From positions 62,001 through 126,000 of the forward strand of contig NZ_BSOA01000003.1 of assembly GCF_030160275.1 (NCBI RefSeq): DNA of 64,000 nucleotides, written 5' to 3'. The translations under genes and the position numbers were made by a program. Source of the DNA: Dyella flagellata. GTDB taxonomy: Bacteria; Pseudomonadota; Gammaproteobacteria; Xanthomonadales; Rhodanobacteraceae. Every line of letters begins with the position of its first letter. Position 1 is the stretch's first letter. The notes below the pieces were generated by a model. It was not told where the DNA came from, searched no databases, and saw only the letters and a program-made list of their open reading frames with translations. This document shows, in pieces, positions 1 to 8,919 of this stretch.

Positions 1-88
1 TTTCTGCTGTCATCGAGCTGCCGGCAAAACTCACTCTTGGCTTGCTACCTGGACCGAATGAGAGCTTTGCCCGCCGCTCGTGTGGGTT

Positions 89-114
89 TTCTGGCGGCTT
101 GGACGCCGCCAGAA
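89..114 (-). terminator. hairpin downstream of fliC
   Basis: A perfect 11-bp GC-rich stem (TTCTGGCGGCG pairing with its complement across a short loop) lies about 50 bases past the fliC stop. Read on the minus strand it is followed by AAAACC rather than a T run, so it may be a second or weak terminator. Confidence 0.4.
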
Positions 115-130
115 CCCCTTCAAGCAAAAT

Positions 131-158
131 CCCGGCCATGGCTGGTGCCATGGCCGGG
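131..158 (-). terminator. fliC terminator hairpin
   Basis: A 12-bp perfect stem (CCCGGCCATGGC with its complement) and a 4-base loop start 7 bases beyond the fliC stop codon. On the minus strand the stem is followed by ATTTTGCTT, which is T-rich enough for a Rho-independent terminator. Confidence 0.65.
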
Positions 159-165
159 CCACTAG

Positions 166-1398
166 TTACTGCAACAACTTCAGGATCTGCTGCGGCTGCG
201 AGTTCGCGGTGGCCAGCACCGAGATACCTGCCTGCTGCAACACCTGGGTCTTGCTCAGCTGTGCCGTGGTCGCCGCAAAGTCGGTGTCCTGGATCGAGCT
301 TTGCGAAGCGGTCAGGTTGGTCTGTTCCGCGCTCAAGGTGGCGATCGTCGACTGGAAGCGGTTCTGCACGCCGCCCAGCTGGCTCTGGAAGTTGCTGACC
401 TGGGTCAGCGCCACGTCCACGCGGGAGATCAGGTTGTTGGCATCGTCCACCGTCAAAACATCGCCGCCCGCCAGCGAACCGGAGGAGTTGATCACCGAGC
501 CGTCGGTGTAGCTGGCACCCGTGGCCGCAAAACCGGTGGCCGAGGAGCCCACGCCGCTAGCGCCGAAGGCAACAGCACCGGTGGTCAGGTTGAACGCCGT
601 ACCGGCCGCACCAGTCAGTGCCGCACCCGTGACGGCCAGTTCGCCGGTGGAGTAGATGTTGATGCCGCCGCTGGCATTGACCGCCGCACTGACGCCCGCG
701 ATGCCCGCTGCGTTGATGGCATCAGCCAGGCCCTGTGAGCTGCTCGCGCTGGCGCCGCTCAGGCTGTAGCTCTTGCCATCCGAACCTTCGATGCTCAGGC
801 CGCTCAGGCTGATCGACTGGCCCGATACGCCGCTGGCATTGACGAACGCACCACTGAGGTTCTTGGTGGAGATTTCCGACACCTGGCCGAGCTGCGAGGT
901 GGTGGCGCCTTGGCCGAGCTGCACGTTGATGGCCTGGCCCACGTTCGAACCGATCTGGAACGACAGCTGGCCGACCGAACCATTGAGCACGTTGGTGCCA
1001 TTGAAGCTGGTCTGGTTGGCGATGCGGGTGATTTCCGACAGGTACTGCTGCACCGAGGTATCGATCGCGGCGCGGTCGGACGACTGGTACGTGCCGTTGG
1101 CCGACTGCACGGCCAGGTCGCGGATGGACTGCAGGTTGGAGGTGATCTGGCTCAGCGCCGAGCCCGCGGTCTGCGCCAGGTTGATGGCATCGCTGGCGTT
1201 GGTGCTGGCCTGGCCCAGGCCACCGATCTGCGTCTGGAAACGCGTGGCGATGGCGTAGCCGGCGGCGTTGTCCGCGGCGCTGTTGATCTTCAGACCCGAG
1301 GACAGATCGCGGGTGGCGGTGGCCAGCGCGCTGCCCGACTTGCTCAAGTTGTTCTGGGCCTGCAGCGAAGCGATGTTGGTATTAAGAACGAGTGACAT
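166..1398 (-). CDS. fliC: flagellin
   Basis: Filament subunit of the flagellum, exported by the flagellar type III apparatus. The 410-residue product has the conserved N-terminal D0/D1 helices (begins MSLVLNTNIASLQAQ, with the SGLKINSAADNAAGYAI stretch) and the C-terminal D0/D1 helices ending in LLQ. The middle is rich in Gly, Ser and Ala and is the variable, surface-exposed part. The ATG at 1398 is preferred over the longer frame because AGGAGA lies just upstream and the protein then begins exactly like known flagellins. A sigma-28 promoter lies about 80 bases upstream and a terminator hairpin directly follows. The only flagellin gene in the window; adjacent glycosyltransferase suggests it is glycosylated (inference). 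Confidence 0.97.
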   Translation of the reverse strand: MSLVLNTNIASLQAQNNLSKSGSALATATRDLSSGLKINSAADNAAGYAIATRFQTQIGGLGQASTNASDAINLAQTAGSALSQITSNLQSIRDLAVQSANGTYQSSDRAAIDTSVQQYLSEITRIANQTSFNGTNVLNGSVGQLSFQIGSNVGQAINVQLGQGATTSQLGQVSEISTKNLSGAFVNASGVSGQSISLSGLSIEGSDGKSYSLSGASASSSQGLADAINAAGIAGVSAAVNASGGINIYSTGELAVTGAALTGAAGTAFNLTTGAVAFGASGVGSSATGFAATGASYTDGSVINSSGSLAGGDVLTVDDANNLISRVDVALTQVSNFQSQLGGVQNRFQSTIATLSAEQTNLTASQSSIQDTDFAATTAQLSKTQVLQQAGISVLATANSQPQQILKLLQ

Positions 1399-1476
1399 GG
1401 AAGTCTCCTGAAACCGGTAAGCGGTACTTGGGCCGGCGGGATCCGTCACCTAGCTGTGCCGACCGCCTCAGGAACT

Positions 1477-1503
1477 TTTTCGGCGCCCGGGGGCATTACT
1501 TGA
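1477..1503 (-). promoter_or_regulatory. sigma-28 (FliA) promoter of fliC
   Basis: On the minus strand the sequence reads TCAAGTAA, 11 bases, GCCGAAAA. This fits the FliA consensus TAAAGTTT-N11-GCCGATAA at the key positions and spacing, and sits about 80 bases before the flagellin start. Confidence 0.75.
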
Positions 1504-1741
1504 GATTTTTTTTGCAGCCACACCAACGAGATGGCGGCGAAAAGTGTGATCGACAGCGCTAAAGATTTTGGTGCTGCTGTCGAAGACGCGCCCGCTCCTC
1601 GATGAAGACCTACCGCCCGGCGCGATCATCCGTTGGCACCAACATTGCTCCCACCCCCTCATACCTGGTGCGGACGCACCGGAAGCGTCGGAATTCCGAC
1701 GCCTGCGTGCCCGTGCTCTATCGATCAGACGAGGAAACCAC

Positions 1742-4700
1742 ATGCGTTGCGTGCTTGCGATTTGCGCAGTGTTCAAAGACGAAGCCACGTACCTGCGTGA
1801 ATGGGTCGAGTTCCACCAGCTCATGGGCGTGGAGCGTTTCTACCTATATAACAACAACAGCTCCGACCCCTATCTAGATGCGCTTGGGCCGCATATCGCC
1901 TCCGGCGCGGTGATCCTGCACGAGTGGCCGCAGCACCCCGCACAGCTACAAGCGTACGAGCACTGCCTGAAGACGCACGGCAGCGAAGCGGACTGGATCG
2001 CCTTCATCGACCTGGACGAGTTCCTGTTCGCGCCCGATGCCAGGCTTTTGCCCGATGTGCTGGCCGAGTATGCGGATCACCCCGGCGTAGGCGTGAACTG
2101 GGTGATGTTCGGTTCCAGCGGCCACACCACGAAGCCGCCGGGCGGCGTACTGGAGAACTATCTGCGGCGCGGCCCGCTTGAGGGCGGCATTCCCTACCGG
2201 CAGGCCGACGGCAGCTATCGCCCGGAGAATGCGCACATCAAGAGTATCGTACAGCCGACCAAGGCCCTTGCCTGCACCAATCCGCACTTCATGCGCTATG
2301 CCGACGACGCGCACGCGGTGGACGAAAACGGCCGTCCGATCGACGGGCCTTTCACTAAAAACGTGTCGGTGGAAAAGCTGCGCATCAACCATTACTGGAG
2401 CAAGTCCGAAGAGGAATGCCGGCTGAAATTCGCCAAGCCCTTGGCCGACAGCACGGGCTCCAGGGACTGGAACTGGTTTCTGGAGCACGAGAAGGTCCTC
2501 AATGAAGTGCACGACGACGTAGTGCTGCGTGTCGTTGCACACCTGGGCGTGCAGCCGCCGCAGTGGCCGCTGGATACCTTCGTCCGCGATGAGGAGGGCG
2601 TGTGGCATTCACCGCTGCGCGAGCATCCGCCGCACAAGGCCATCCACGCCATCGCCACGCGCCTGCATGACGTCGTGCGCGAGACACCAGACACGAGCTT
2701 GTATTCGGCGGTCTTGGCGAAGGAGATTCACCACCGTACCAGCGCCTTGCATCTATCGCCCAGGCGCGCCAATGCATTGCATCTGCTCGAACCCATTGCC
2801 GAAGGCAGCCGTGTGCTGGACCTCGGTTGCGGCGGCGGCGTCAGTACCATGGCGTGGGCCGAGCGCGGCTGCAGCGTGGACGCTGTCGAGTTTGCGCCGC
2901 ACTGGGCAAGGGTGGCGGCAGCGCGACTGCGCGACTATCCGCAGGTGCGCGTATTCCAGGCCAGCTTGCGCGAACTGTCGCTGCAACCGGTCTATGACGT
3001 CGTTTCGTTGACCCTGGCGGACGACTATGCCGAAGCATGGCCGCGCGGCAACCCGCTGCGCGAAGCGCTTGCCTTGGCGGCAAGCGCGTTGAAACCCGCG
3101 GGCACGCTAATCCTGGCCGTGCCCAACCGCCAGGCTTCGGCCGGCCAAATGCATCTGCCCACGCGCGTGCAGCTCGACGCCATGCTGCGTGCGATGGGGC
3201 TTGCGCAGATCGACCTCCAGCTCGCGTTTCCCGATGCGCTGCTGCCGGAAGTATTGGTCTCGGCACATGCGTCGCAGGCCACGCCGGCTTGGCGCCCGGA
3301 CGAACTGATCGCACAACGCCCGCTGCTGCGCGAAGCCGGCAAGGAAGCGACCCAGTGGGAGCTTCACGCCGAAGCGGGCACGCTGAGCGAACATGCACCC
3401 GGATGGCTGTGGATTGCCCGCCGCGAGGGCGCGCCTTCGCCGCTGCATCCTGATGTCCTGGCGCACAGCTTCACTGACAATCGGGTACCTGCACTCAACA
3501 CGGTCACCGAATATGTTGAGCGTGATGGCGCCATCCAAGCCGTACCGCGACCCATGCAGCCTGGGCAGGACTGGTACGGGTCCGCTTTCGAACCAGTGCA
3601 GGAACCCTACCTGCTCCCGCCAGGACGCTCGCTGCTGGTCTTGCTGCGCAAGGCCATCTACCAGCAGCGCACCGACCTGCTGGTAGGCCTGCTGCGCAAG
3701 TGGATCGCACTGATCTACACGCAAGCCGACGACGAAGACAAGATTCCCGGCGAGTGGCTCGACGCGCTGCCTGCGCACATCTATTTGCAGGCCGATGGCG
3801 AAACCCTCGCCTTGCATGGCGGCGAATGGCGTGCGCGACAAGCGGTGGAGAAACAGATTCCAGTCTATGTGGGCCTGTGGCAGATCGCCTACGAAGCCGG
3901 GCTGGAAACCCTGCTCGGCCAGGCATCGCCGGCCGAACGTGTCACATGGTTGTGCAAGCGCTTGCAGATTGACGCCTCGGCGGAATGGATCGGGCACGGC
4001 CGCAACATCAATGAAGCCTTTGCCCGCGAAATCCACGAAGGCGACTGCTGGAACCGTACCGATCGCCACCTGAAGATCATCCCGGAATGGCTGATCCCGC
4101 CACCGGTTTCGGATGTCTACCGACCTTGGCAAGCGCAGCTGCAACTCAGCGACACGGCCGTGGCCCAGGCCATGCGCCGCATCGAAATGTATGGCAAGCC
4201 ACGCGTGCAGGTGATCGTGATCGATCATGCCAACGACGTGCAGGCCGTGCAGGCGACACAAGCCAGCCTGGAACAGCAGTATTACCCGCATTACCAGCTG
4301 AGCGTGATTGGCAGCGACGACGATCTCATGCTGCGCCTGCATAGCGAAATCGCCGCTAGCGACACCGATTGGGTGCAATTGCTTTACGCCGGCGACCTGC
4401 TGCATCCGGCCGCCTTGCTGCTGCTTGCCGAACGCGTGGTTTCTCATCCCTATCTGCGCGCTGTCTATTTCGATGAAGACGCCAACAATCACGGTGTGTT
4501 CGAGCAGCCGATCTTCAAGCCGGATTTCAACCTCGACATGCTGCGCAGTTATCCCTATGCCGGTCGCGCGCTCGCCTTCCAGCGCCAGCGCTGCGTCGAG
4601 CTGGGCAACCTGCAGGCGCGCTATGGCGACATGGCCCTCTACGACTTGCTGTTCCGCTTGATCGAAACCGACGGGCTGCAGTCCATCGGCCATATCGCCG

Positions 4701-6733
4701 AGGTCATGCACCATGCCGCACTGCCTTTTGGCCAATGGCTGGCGTCGGAAGAGGTCAAGGCACACAGCGCCGGCATCGTCTCCGACCACCTCACACGCAT
4801 TCGCGTGGCGCATCGCATGGAACCGGGCGCCCTGCCCGGCTTCAACCGCGTGGTGTACCAGCATGCGCGGCAGCCGCTGGTGTCGATCATCGTGCCGACC
4901 AAGGACCAGCTGCCGCTGCTCAACGGCCTGATCGACAGCCTGCTCTCCAAGACCTGTTACCTCAACTACGAGCTGCTGATCGTCGACAACAACACCGAAG
5001 AGCCGGCCGCTTGCGCCTATCTCGACGGCATCGAACGACTCAACAGCCCGCAGCTGCGCGTGTTGCGCTATCCGCATCCGTTCAATTATTCCGCCATTAA
5101 CAACTTCGCGGCCGCGCAGGCGCGGGGCGAATACCTGATCCTGCTCAACAACGACACCGCCGTGCTGCATGCCGAATGGATCGAGGCGCTGCTCAATCAT
5201 GCGCAGCGCCCGGAAGTCGGCATCGTCGGCGCCAAGCTGCACTATCCCGATGGACGCATCCAGCATGGCGGCGTGGTGCTGGGCCTGCGCGGCCCGGCCG
5301 ACCACCCCTTCATCGGCCAACCGATGGAAGCGGACGGCTACATGCATCGCTTGCGCGTGGACCAGAACTACAGTGCGGTAACCGCGGCATGCCTGATGAT
5401 CCGCAAAGCCGTCTACGACGAAGTAGGCGGCTTCGACGAGCAGGATTTCAAGGTTTCCTACAACGACGTCGACCTGTGCCTGAAAGTGCAGCAGGCCGGC
5501 TATCTCACTGTGTGGACGCCGTACGCACGCCTGATGCACGTGGGCAGCGTAAGCCAGACCAAGGTCGACACGACCGCGCAGGAGGCCAAGCAGAAACGCT
5601 TCCAAGGCGAACAGGGCGCGATGTACCGCAAGTGGATGAAACTGCTTGCGAGAGACCCCGCGTATAGCACCAATCTCAGCATCGACGGCGCCGGTTTCGA
5701 ACTGGATCCGCTGCGTGGCAAAGCCTGGCAACCGTTCGCCAGCCCCTTGCTGCCGCGCCTGTTCTGCGTGGCGGCCGACGAACACGGCTGCGGCCATTAC
5801 CGCATTCGCCAGCCGTTCGCCTCGATGCAGCGCGAAGGCATGGTTGAGGGCCTCATCGCCGGCATGCACCTGCCGCCGGTGGCGATGGAGCGCTTCCAGC
5901 CCACTTCGCTGGTGCTGCAACGCCAGATCAACGAACACCAGATCAAGCTGCTGGAGAGCTATCGCGACTATTCCAACGCCTTCAAGGTGTTCGAACTGGA
6001 CGATTTGATCCAACAGATTCCGGTCAAGAGCATGTTCCACGGCCTCATGCCCAAGGACGTTGTGAAATCCTTGCGCCGCGCCGTAGCCACGGTGGACCGC
6101 TTCGTGGTTTCCACCGATGCCCTGGCCGAGGAATTCAAAGGCTTCCACTCCGACATCCGGGTGGTGCTGAACCGTCTGCCGGTGGACTGGTGGAGCGACC
6201 TGTCTTCGCAGCGTCGCGTCGGCCGCAAACCGCGCGTCGGCTGGGGTGGCGGCTCCAGCCATCGCGGCGACCTGGAACTGATCGCCGACGTCGTGCGCGA
6301 CCTGGCCGACGAAGTGGAATGGGTGTTCTTCGGCATGTGCCCGGACAAGCTGCGACCTTACGTGCACGAATTTCACACCGGCGTGCCCATCCATGAGTAC
6401 CCGCGCAAGCTCGCCTCGCTAAACCTCGACCTTGCGCTGGCGCCGCTGGAAGAGAACTCGTTCAACGAATGCAAGAGTAACCTGCGCCTGCTCGAATACG
6501 GCGCCTGTGGCTTCCCGGTGGTCTGCACCGACATCGTCGGCTACCGCAACGACCTGCCTGCCACCCGCGTGAAGAATCGCTACAAGGATTGGGTCAGCGC
6601 GATCCGCATGCATCTGGAAGACATGGATGCGACGGCAAGCATGGGCGATGGCTTGCGCGATGCGGTGCGCAAGGATTGGATGCTCGAAGGCGACAAGCTG
6701 GTGGCTTGGCGGGATGCGTGGTTGCCGAACTGA
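1742..6733 (+). CDS. giant multidomain glycosyltransferase/methyltransferase, probable flagellin glycosylation
   Basis: A 1663-residue cytoplasmic fusion enzyme. Visible domains in order: a family-92-like glycosyltransferase at about 1-290 (opening CAVFKDEATYLREW, acidic motif IDLDEF at 89-94); a SAM-dependent methyltransferase at about 345-490 (VLDLGCGGG); a degenerate GT2-like domain at about 815-965; a canonical GT2 domain at about 1043-1275 (VSIIVPTKDQ, LLNNDTAV); and a GT-B-like C-terminal domain at about 1340-1663 with a sugar-nucleotide-type ending (ECKSNLRLLEYGACGFPVV). The frame is open from 1568, but ATG 1742 follows GAGGAAA and begins the recognisable domain. It lies next to fliC and diverges from it, the place where xanthomonads keep flagellin glycosylation genes. 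The role is inferred; O-antigen or capsule assembly is an alternative. Confidence 0.8.
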   Translation: MRCVLAICAVFKDEATYLREWVEFHQLMGVERFYLYNNNSSDPYLDALGPHIASGAVILHEWPQHPAQLQAYEHCLKTHGSEADWIAFIDLDEFLFAPDARLLPDVLAEYADHPGVGVNWVMFGSSGHTTKPPGGVLENYLRRGPLEGGIPYRQADGSYRPENAHIKSIVQPTKALACTNPHFMRYADDAHAVDENGRPIDGPFTKNVSVEKLRINHYWSKSEEECRLKFAKPLADSTGSRDWNWFLEHEKVLNEVHDDVVLRVVAHLGVQPPQWPLDTFVRDEEGVWHSPLREHPPHKAIHAIATRLHDVVRETPDTSLYSAVLAKEIHHRTSALHLSPRRANALHLLEPIAEGSRVLDLGCGGGVSTMAWAERGCSVDAVEFAPHWARVAAARLRDYPQVRVFQASLRELSLQPVYDVVSLTLADDYAEAWPRGNPLREALALAASALKPAGTLILAVPNRQASAGQMHLPTRVQLDAMLRAMGLAQIDLQLAFPDALLPEVLVSAHASQATPAWRPDELIAQRPLLREAGKEATQWELHAEAGTLSEHAPGWLWIARREGAPSPLHPDVLAHSFTDNRVPALNTVTEYVERDGAIQAVPRPMQPGQDWYGSAFEPVQEPYLLPPGRSLLVLLRKAIYQQRTDLLVGLLRKWIALIYTQADDEDKIPGEWLDALPAHIYLQADGETLALHGGEWRARQAVEKQIPVYVGLWQIAYEAGLETLLGQASPAERVTWLCKRLQIDASAEWIGHGRNINEAFAREIHEGDCWNRTDRHLKIIPEWLIPPPVSDVYRPWQAQLQLSDTAVAQAMRRIEMYGKPRVQVIVIDHANDVQAVQATQASLEQQYYPHYQLSVIGSDDDLMLRLHSEIAASDTDWVQLLYAGDLLHPAALLLLAERVVSHPYLRAVYFDEDANNHGVFEQPIFKPDFNLDMLRSYPYAGRALAFQRQRCVELGNLQARYGDMALYDLLFRLIETDGLQSIGHIAEVMHHAALPFGQWLASEEVKAHSAGIVSDHLTRIRVAHRMEPGALPGFNRVVYQHARQPLVSIIVPTKDQLPLLNGLIDSLLSKTCYLNYELLIVDNNTEEPAACAYLDGIERLNSPQLRVLRYPHPFNYSAINNFAAAQARGEYLILLNNDTAVLHAEWIEALLNHAQRPEVGIVGAKLHYPDGRIQHGGVVLGLRGPADHPFIGQPMEADGYMHRLRVDQNYSAVTAACLMIRKAVYDEVGGFDEQDFKVSYNDVDLCLKVQQAGYLTVWTPYARLMHVGSVSQTKVDTTAQEAKQKRFQGEQGAMYRKWMKLLARDPAYSTNLSIDGAGFELDPLRGKAWQPFASPLLPRLFCVAADEHGCGHYRIRQPFASMQREGMVEGLIAGMHLPPVAMERFQPTSLVLQRQINEHQIKLLESYRDYSNAFKVFELDDLIQQIPVKSMFHGLMPKDVVKSLRRAVATVDRFVVSTDALAEEFKGFHSDIRVVLNRLPVDWWSDLSSQRRVGRKPRVGWGGGSSHRGDLELIADVVRDLADEVEWVFFGMCPDKLRPYVHEFHTGVPIHEYPRKLASLNLDLALAPLEENSFNECKSNLRLLEYGACGFPVVCTDIVGYRNDLPATRVKNRYKDWVSAIRMHLEDMDATASMGDGLRDAVRKDWMLEGDKLVAWRDAWLPN

Positions 6734-6745
6734 CCACGCATACCT

Positions 6746-6801
6746 GTAGGCTGGGATGCCAATCCCAGCTTCGTGACGCTGGGATGATCATCCCAGCCTA
6801 C
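6746..6801. repeat. REP-like double palindrome
   Basis: Starts GTAGGCTGGGATG and ends CATCCCAGCCTAC. Each arm is itself a palindrome of the form GCTGGGAT-N4-ATCCCAGC, here with a short connector. The TAG inside its right-hand terminus is the stop codon of the YiaA-like gene. Confidence 0.9.
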
Positions 6802-7202
6802 GAAATTTCCGCCACCGAACCGTCGCGGGTGTTCTTTTGCACAGCGATCGCGGCAAACAGGCTCAAGGCGTAGGCCATGCCATAAAAGCCCTTTTCGCTG
6901 GCCGACAGCGTGGCGTTGTAGAGCCCTATCACCAGCAAGGCGATAGCGATCAGCGTCGATGCCCAGGCGAGACCATAGTAAAGAGCGGTGACGGGAATGC
7001 CTTCGAGCCGGTCGCGCACGCTCTTTTGCACGGAAATGGCCGCGAACAAGCCATACATCAACACCGCGAAGTAGTAACCCTTTTCGTTGAGCTGCATGCC
7101 GGCATGCCAAAGCCCGATGAGAAAGGCCACGACCCCGGCCAACAAGGCCACCCAGGATGCGGCGACAAATGCGAAGGAAGGTTTTTGCGAAGTGCCCTGC
7201 AT
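6798..7202 (-). CDS. YiaA/YiaB-family inner membrane protein
   Basis: A 134-residue integral membrane protein with four hydrophobic helices arranged as two repeats. The repeats share the pattern GLW/GLYNA...EKG(Y/F)Y...Y.L(F/S)AAI.VQK..RD, the signature of the YiaA/YiaB two-helix domain. Molecular function of the family is unknown. ATGAATCATGCAGGGC gives two possible starts; the one used follows the AAAGGAGATGA sequence closely. Its TAG stop codon lies inside the neighbouring REP element, so the repeat appears to have defined the current C-terminus. It stands alone, between the glycosyltransferase and an accessory patch. Confidence 0.75.
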   Translation of the reverse strand: MQGTSQKPSFAFVAASWVALLAGVVAFLIGLWHAGMQLNEKGYYFAVLMYGLFAAISVQKSVRDRLEGIPVTALYYGLAWASTLIAIALLVIGLYNATLSASEKGFYGMAYALSLFAAIAVQKNTRDGSVAEIS

Positions 7203-7475
7203 GATTCATCTCCTTTGAGTAAAAGCATCAGCCGGAATGAAGGGCTCCCTGGCTCGCAAGACATTCAGTGGCTTGCGCCGTGCGCCCCCGTTCGCATCGG
7301 CCGTGCTCCATCATAGCGATGTACGCAGAAGATGAACAATGCGTAGGCTTGGATGCCAATCCCAGCGTTCTTTGCAGCATCGTGATGCCGGGACTGGCAT
7401 TCTGAGGTGTCCCAGCTTTTCTGGCAGTCATTCCCGCATAGATCAGATCTACGTTGATGCCGTTTCAGAGCGATT
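7203..7475. other. non-coding stretch with degraded repeats
   Basis: About 270 bases with no convincing gene. It carries a degenerate REP-like palindrome at about 7343-7415 (GTAGGCTTGGATGCCAATCC and imperfect return arm) and leads into a second, unrelated palindrome. Confidence 0.5.
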
Positions 7476-7503
7476 CGTCATTCCGGCGAAGGCCGGAATG
7501 ACG
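7476..7503. repeat. 28-bp palindrome, CGTCATTCCGGC type
   Basis: A perfect inverted repeat: CGTCATTCCGGC, loop GAAG, GCCGGAATGACG. This is a common intergenic repeat type in proteobacteria and differs from the GTAGGCTGGGAT family that dominates the window. It abuts the 5' edge of the ATPase remnant. Confidence 0.85.
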
Positions 7504-7805
7504 AGCAAAACGCTACGCTACCTCTTGTGGATCGCCGCACTGGATACACCGCGACCGCCGTCCCTGATGGTACTGAACGAACCAGGGATCAGCCTGCATC
7601 CCGATCTCCTGCCCGCCCTCGCCCGCCTGATCGGCCAGGCCACTGCGAAGAGCCAGGTGGGGGTGATATCGCACGCGTCCCGACTGATCGCTGCGCTCGA
7701 AGACTTGCCTGCAACGCCATCGCGCTGGAGAAAGAACTGAACCAGACGCACATCGCCGGTCAACGCGAACCGGATGAACCGGCCTGGCGTTGGCCGCAGC
7801 GATAA
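7504..7805 (+). pseudogene. C-terminal remnant of an AAA/OLD-type ATPase
   Basis: Only the last roughly 100 codons of a predicted ATPase survive. The segment LRYLLWIAAL...PPSLMVLNEP.ISLHPDLLPALARLI matches the Walker B/D-loop region of the RecF/OLD-like family, followed by SQVGVISHASRLIAALED. The usual NEPE is NEPG here, which would remove the catalytic glutamate. Near 7710 the frame shifts: the continuation IALEKELNQTHIAGQ...EPAWRWP is in the next frame, up to a stop at about 7805. The N-terminal two thirds are missing and a palindrome lies at the truncation point. Clearly non-functional. Confidence 0.75.
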
Positions 7806-7935
7806 GCGAAACCGTGCGCAGGCTGAGGCGCCAAAATCTGCATTTTCAAACTTCTTTTATGGCTGCGAGGGCCGTCCCTGTTTATACATATCTGAGCAGT
7901 AGCGACGCCCATCCCCCTTGCATGAGAGTTGATCC

Positions 7936-8310
7936 ATGCCCGCCATAGATCATGTGGTACACGTATGCCCCTCGGTTCGCAACGAACCATCACCCACACC
8001 CCATCCGCCCGACAGCCGTCCTCCCGATGGAGAGCTTGGGCTGGATAAATTGAACACCTACGCAGCCAAACTGGCTGGCATTTCATGGTCCGAGCATGTC
8101 ATCCGCATCCTGCTGGAACGCAATGAAGCCTACAAGCAGAGATACCCTACCAGCTCTCCCACCAAACGTATCTGCTGGCCGCTCAATCCCGTGCAAACCA
8201 CCGCATTGCAAACAGCCTTGTATTTCCTGCAGCAACACGCCGATACGCTCAGCCCTCCGCCGTTGAGCAGATATCCCTGCGATGAATCCACTCAGATCGC
8301 TTCTGAATGA
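7936..8310 (+). CDS. hypothetical protein
   Basis: A 124-residue open frame with no recognised family. The first 35 residues are proline-rich and look disordered. The middle (LDKLNTYAAKLAGISWSEHV, ILLERNEAYKQRY) would form helices, and the C-terminal part has another helix (QTTALQTALYFLQQHA). No signal peptide or membrane segment. A GAGAG-like ribosome site sits about 8 bases before the ATG. It lies in an accessory patch with decayed genes, so it may be a strain-specific gene. Confidence 0.4.
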   Translation: MPAIDHVVHVCPSVRNEPSPTPHPPDSRPPDGELGLDKLNTYAAKLAGISWSEHVIRILLERNEAYKQRYPTSSPTKRICWPLNPVQTTALQTALYFLQQHADTLSPPPLSRYPCDESTQIASE

Positions 8311-8393
8311 TGGATACGCATCAAGCGTCGGCCATCACGATCGACCACCAGGGGCCTAGCTGAACATCTCTTACTCAACCAGCCCCTTTTCTA

Positions 8394-8690
8394 CTAAAAA
8401 TCGACGCCAATAATTGAATCAATTTCGTCGACCACGTCGCTTTTGGCGCCCAGAAAAACCAACATCCATTGCGCATCCACCCCTTGGAAACGGCTCGCTA
8501 CCTCCTTATAAATTAAAGCGCGCAAATCTTTGTTAGATACAGTCATAGCCGTTTCTGGCGCCCTGAAAAGCACAAATTTGCCGCCATCTTGGATCTCAAA
8601 ATCAGCAGCGGCACTTATTCCTTGGAGTGTTGAAGAAAGCCAATCCGCGACATCCTTCATTTTATCGTCGAGATCAGAAATATTAGTCAT
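8394..8690 (-). CDS. small acidic protein, possible immunity or antitoxin partner
   Basis: A 98-residue acidic soluble protein (begins MTNISDLDDKMKDVADWL) with no recognised domain. Predicted alternation of helix, strand and helix, with hydrophobic strands FVLFRAP and WMLVFLGA. Base composition is clearly less GC-rich than the flanking flagellar genes, a sign of transfer. Its start overlaps the end of a 51-codon frame by 8 bases, which implies translational coupling. A short coupled partner plus a small acidic protein resembles toxin-immunity or toxin-antitoxin layouts, but that is inference only. Confidence 0.55.
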   Translation of the reverse strand: MTNISDLDDKMKDVADWLSSTLQGISAAADFEIQDGGKFVLFRAPETAMTVSNKDLRALIYKEVASRFQGVDAQWMLVFLGAKSDVVDEIDSIIGVDF

Positions 8691-8838
8691 AACTACTTAC
8701 CCGCCTTGTTGAAGCAGGAGTATTTACCATTTGATAAGCCTTGGGAGGTACTGTACATCCTTTTGCTTCGGCTCTCGCAATCATCGCCTGGCGGCAACGG
8801 ATGCCACCCACCATGCAAACGTCAAAGCGCGACGTCAT
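8683..8838 (-). CDS. 51-residue small ORF coupled to the 98-residue gene
   Basis: Begins MTSRFDVCMVGGIRCRQAM and ends in VSSYD, with TAA overlapping the ATG of the next gene (ATGACTAA, 8 shared bases). It is basic, with three cysteines, a helix-like stretch (RQAMIARAEAKG) and a PPKAYQMVN tail. The frame can be extended upstream only to a near-cognate start before a stop. It may be an entire small protein or the surviving C-terminal end of a larger toxin whose N-terminal part was deleted. No family recognised; support comes from the overlap and the low GC shared with its partner. Confidence 0.4.
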   Translation of the reverse strand: MTSRFDVCMVGGIRCRQAMIARAEAKGCTVPPKAYQMVNTPASTRRVSSYD

Positions 8839-8919
8839 AGCAGCAGCACCTACCAATCTAAACCGAGATGATCATTTCTTACTCAACTGGACACCGATTC
8901 GCTGGCTGGCGACGCGCGC

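Noticed and set aside
1560-1586. Possible sigma-28 site before the glycosyltransferase (TAAAGATT-N11-GTCGAAGA)
   Set aside because: The -10 half departs from GCCGATAA at several positions; too weak to list.
3107-6394. 1095-codon open frame opposite the glycosyltransferase
   Set aside because: It mirrors a real gene with all expected domains on the other strand; long antisense frames are common in GC-rich DNA and this one has no recognisable motif.
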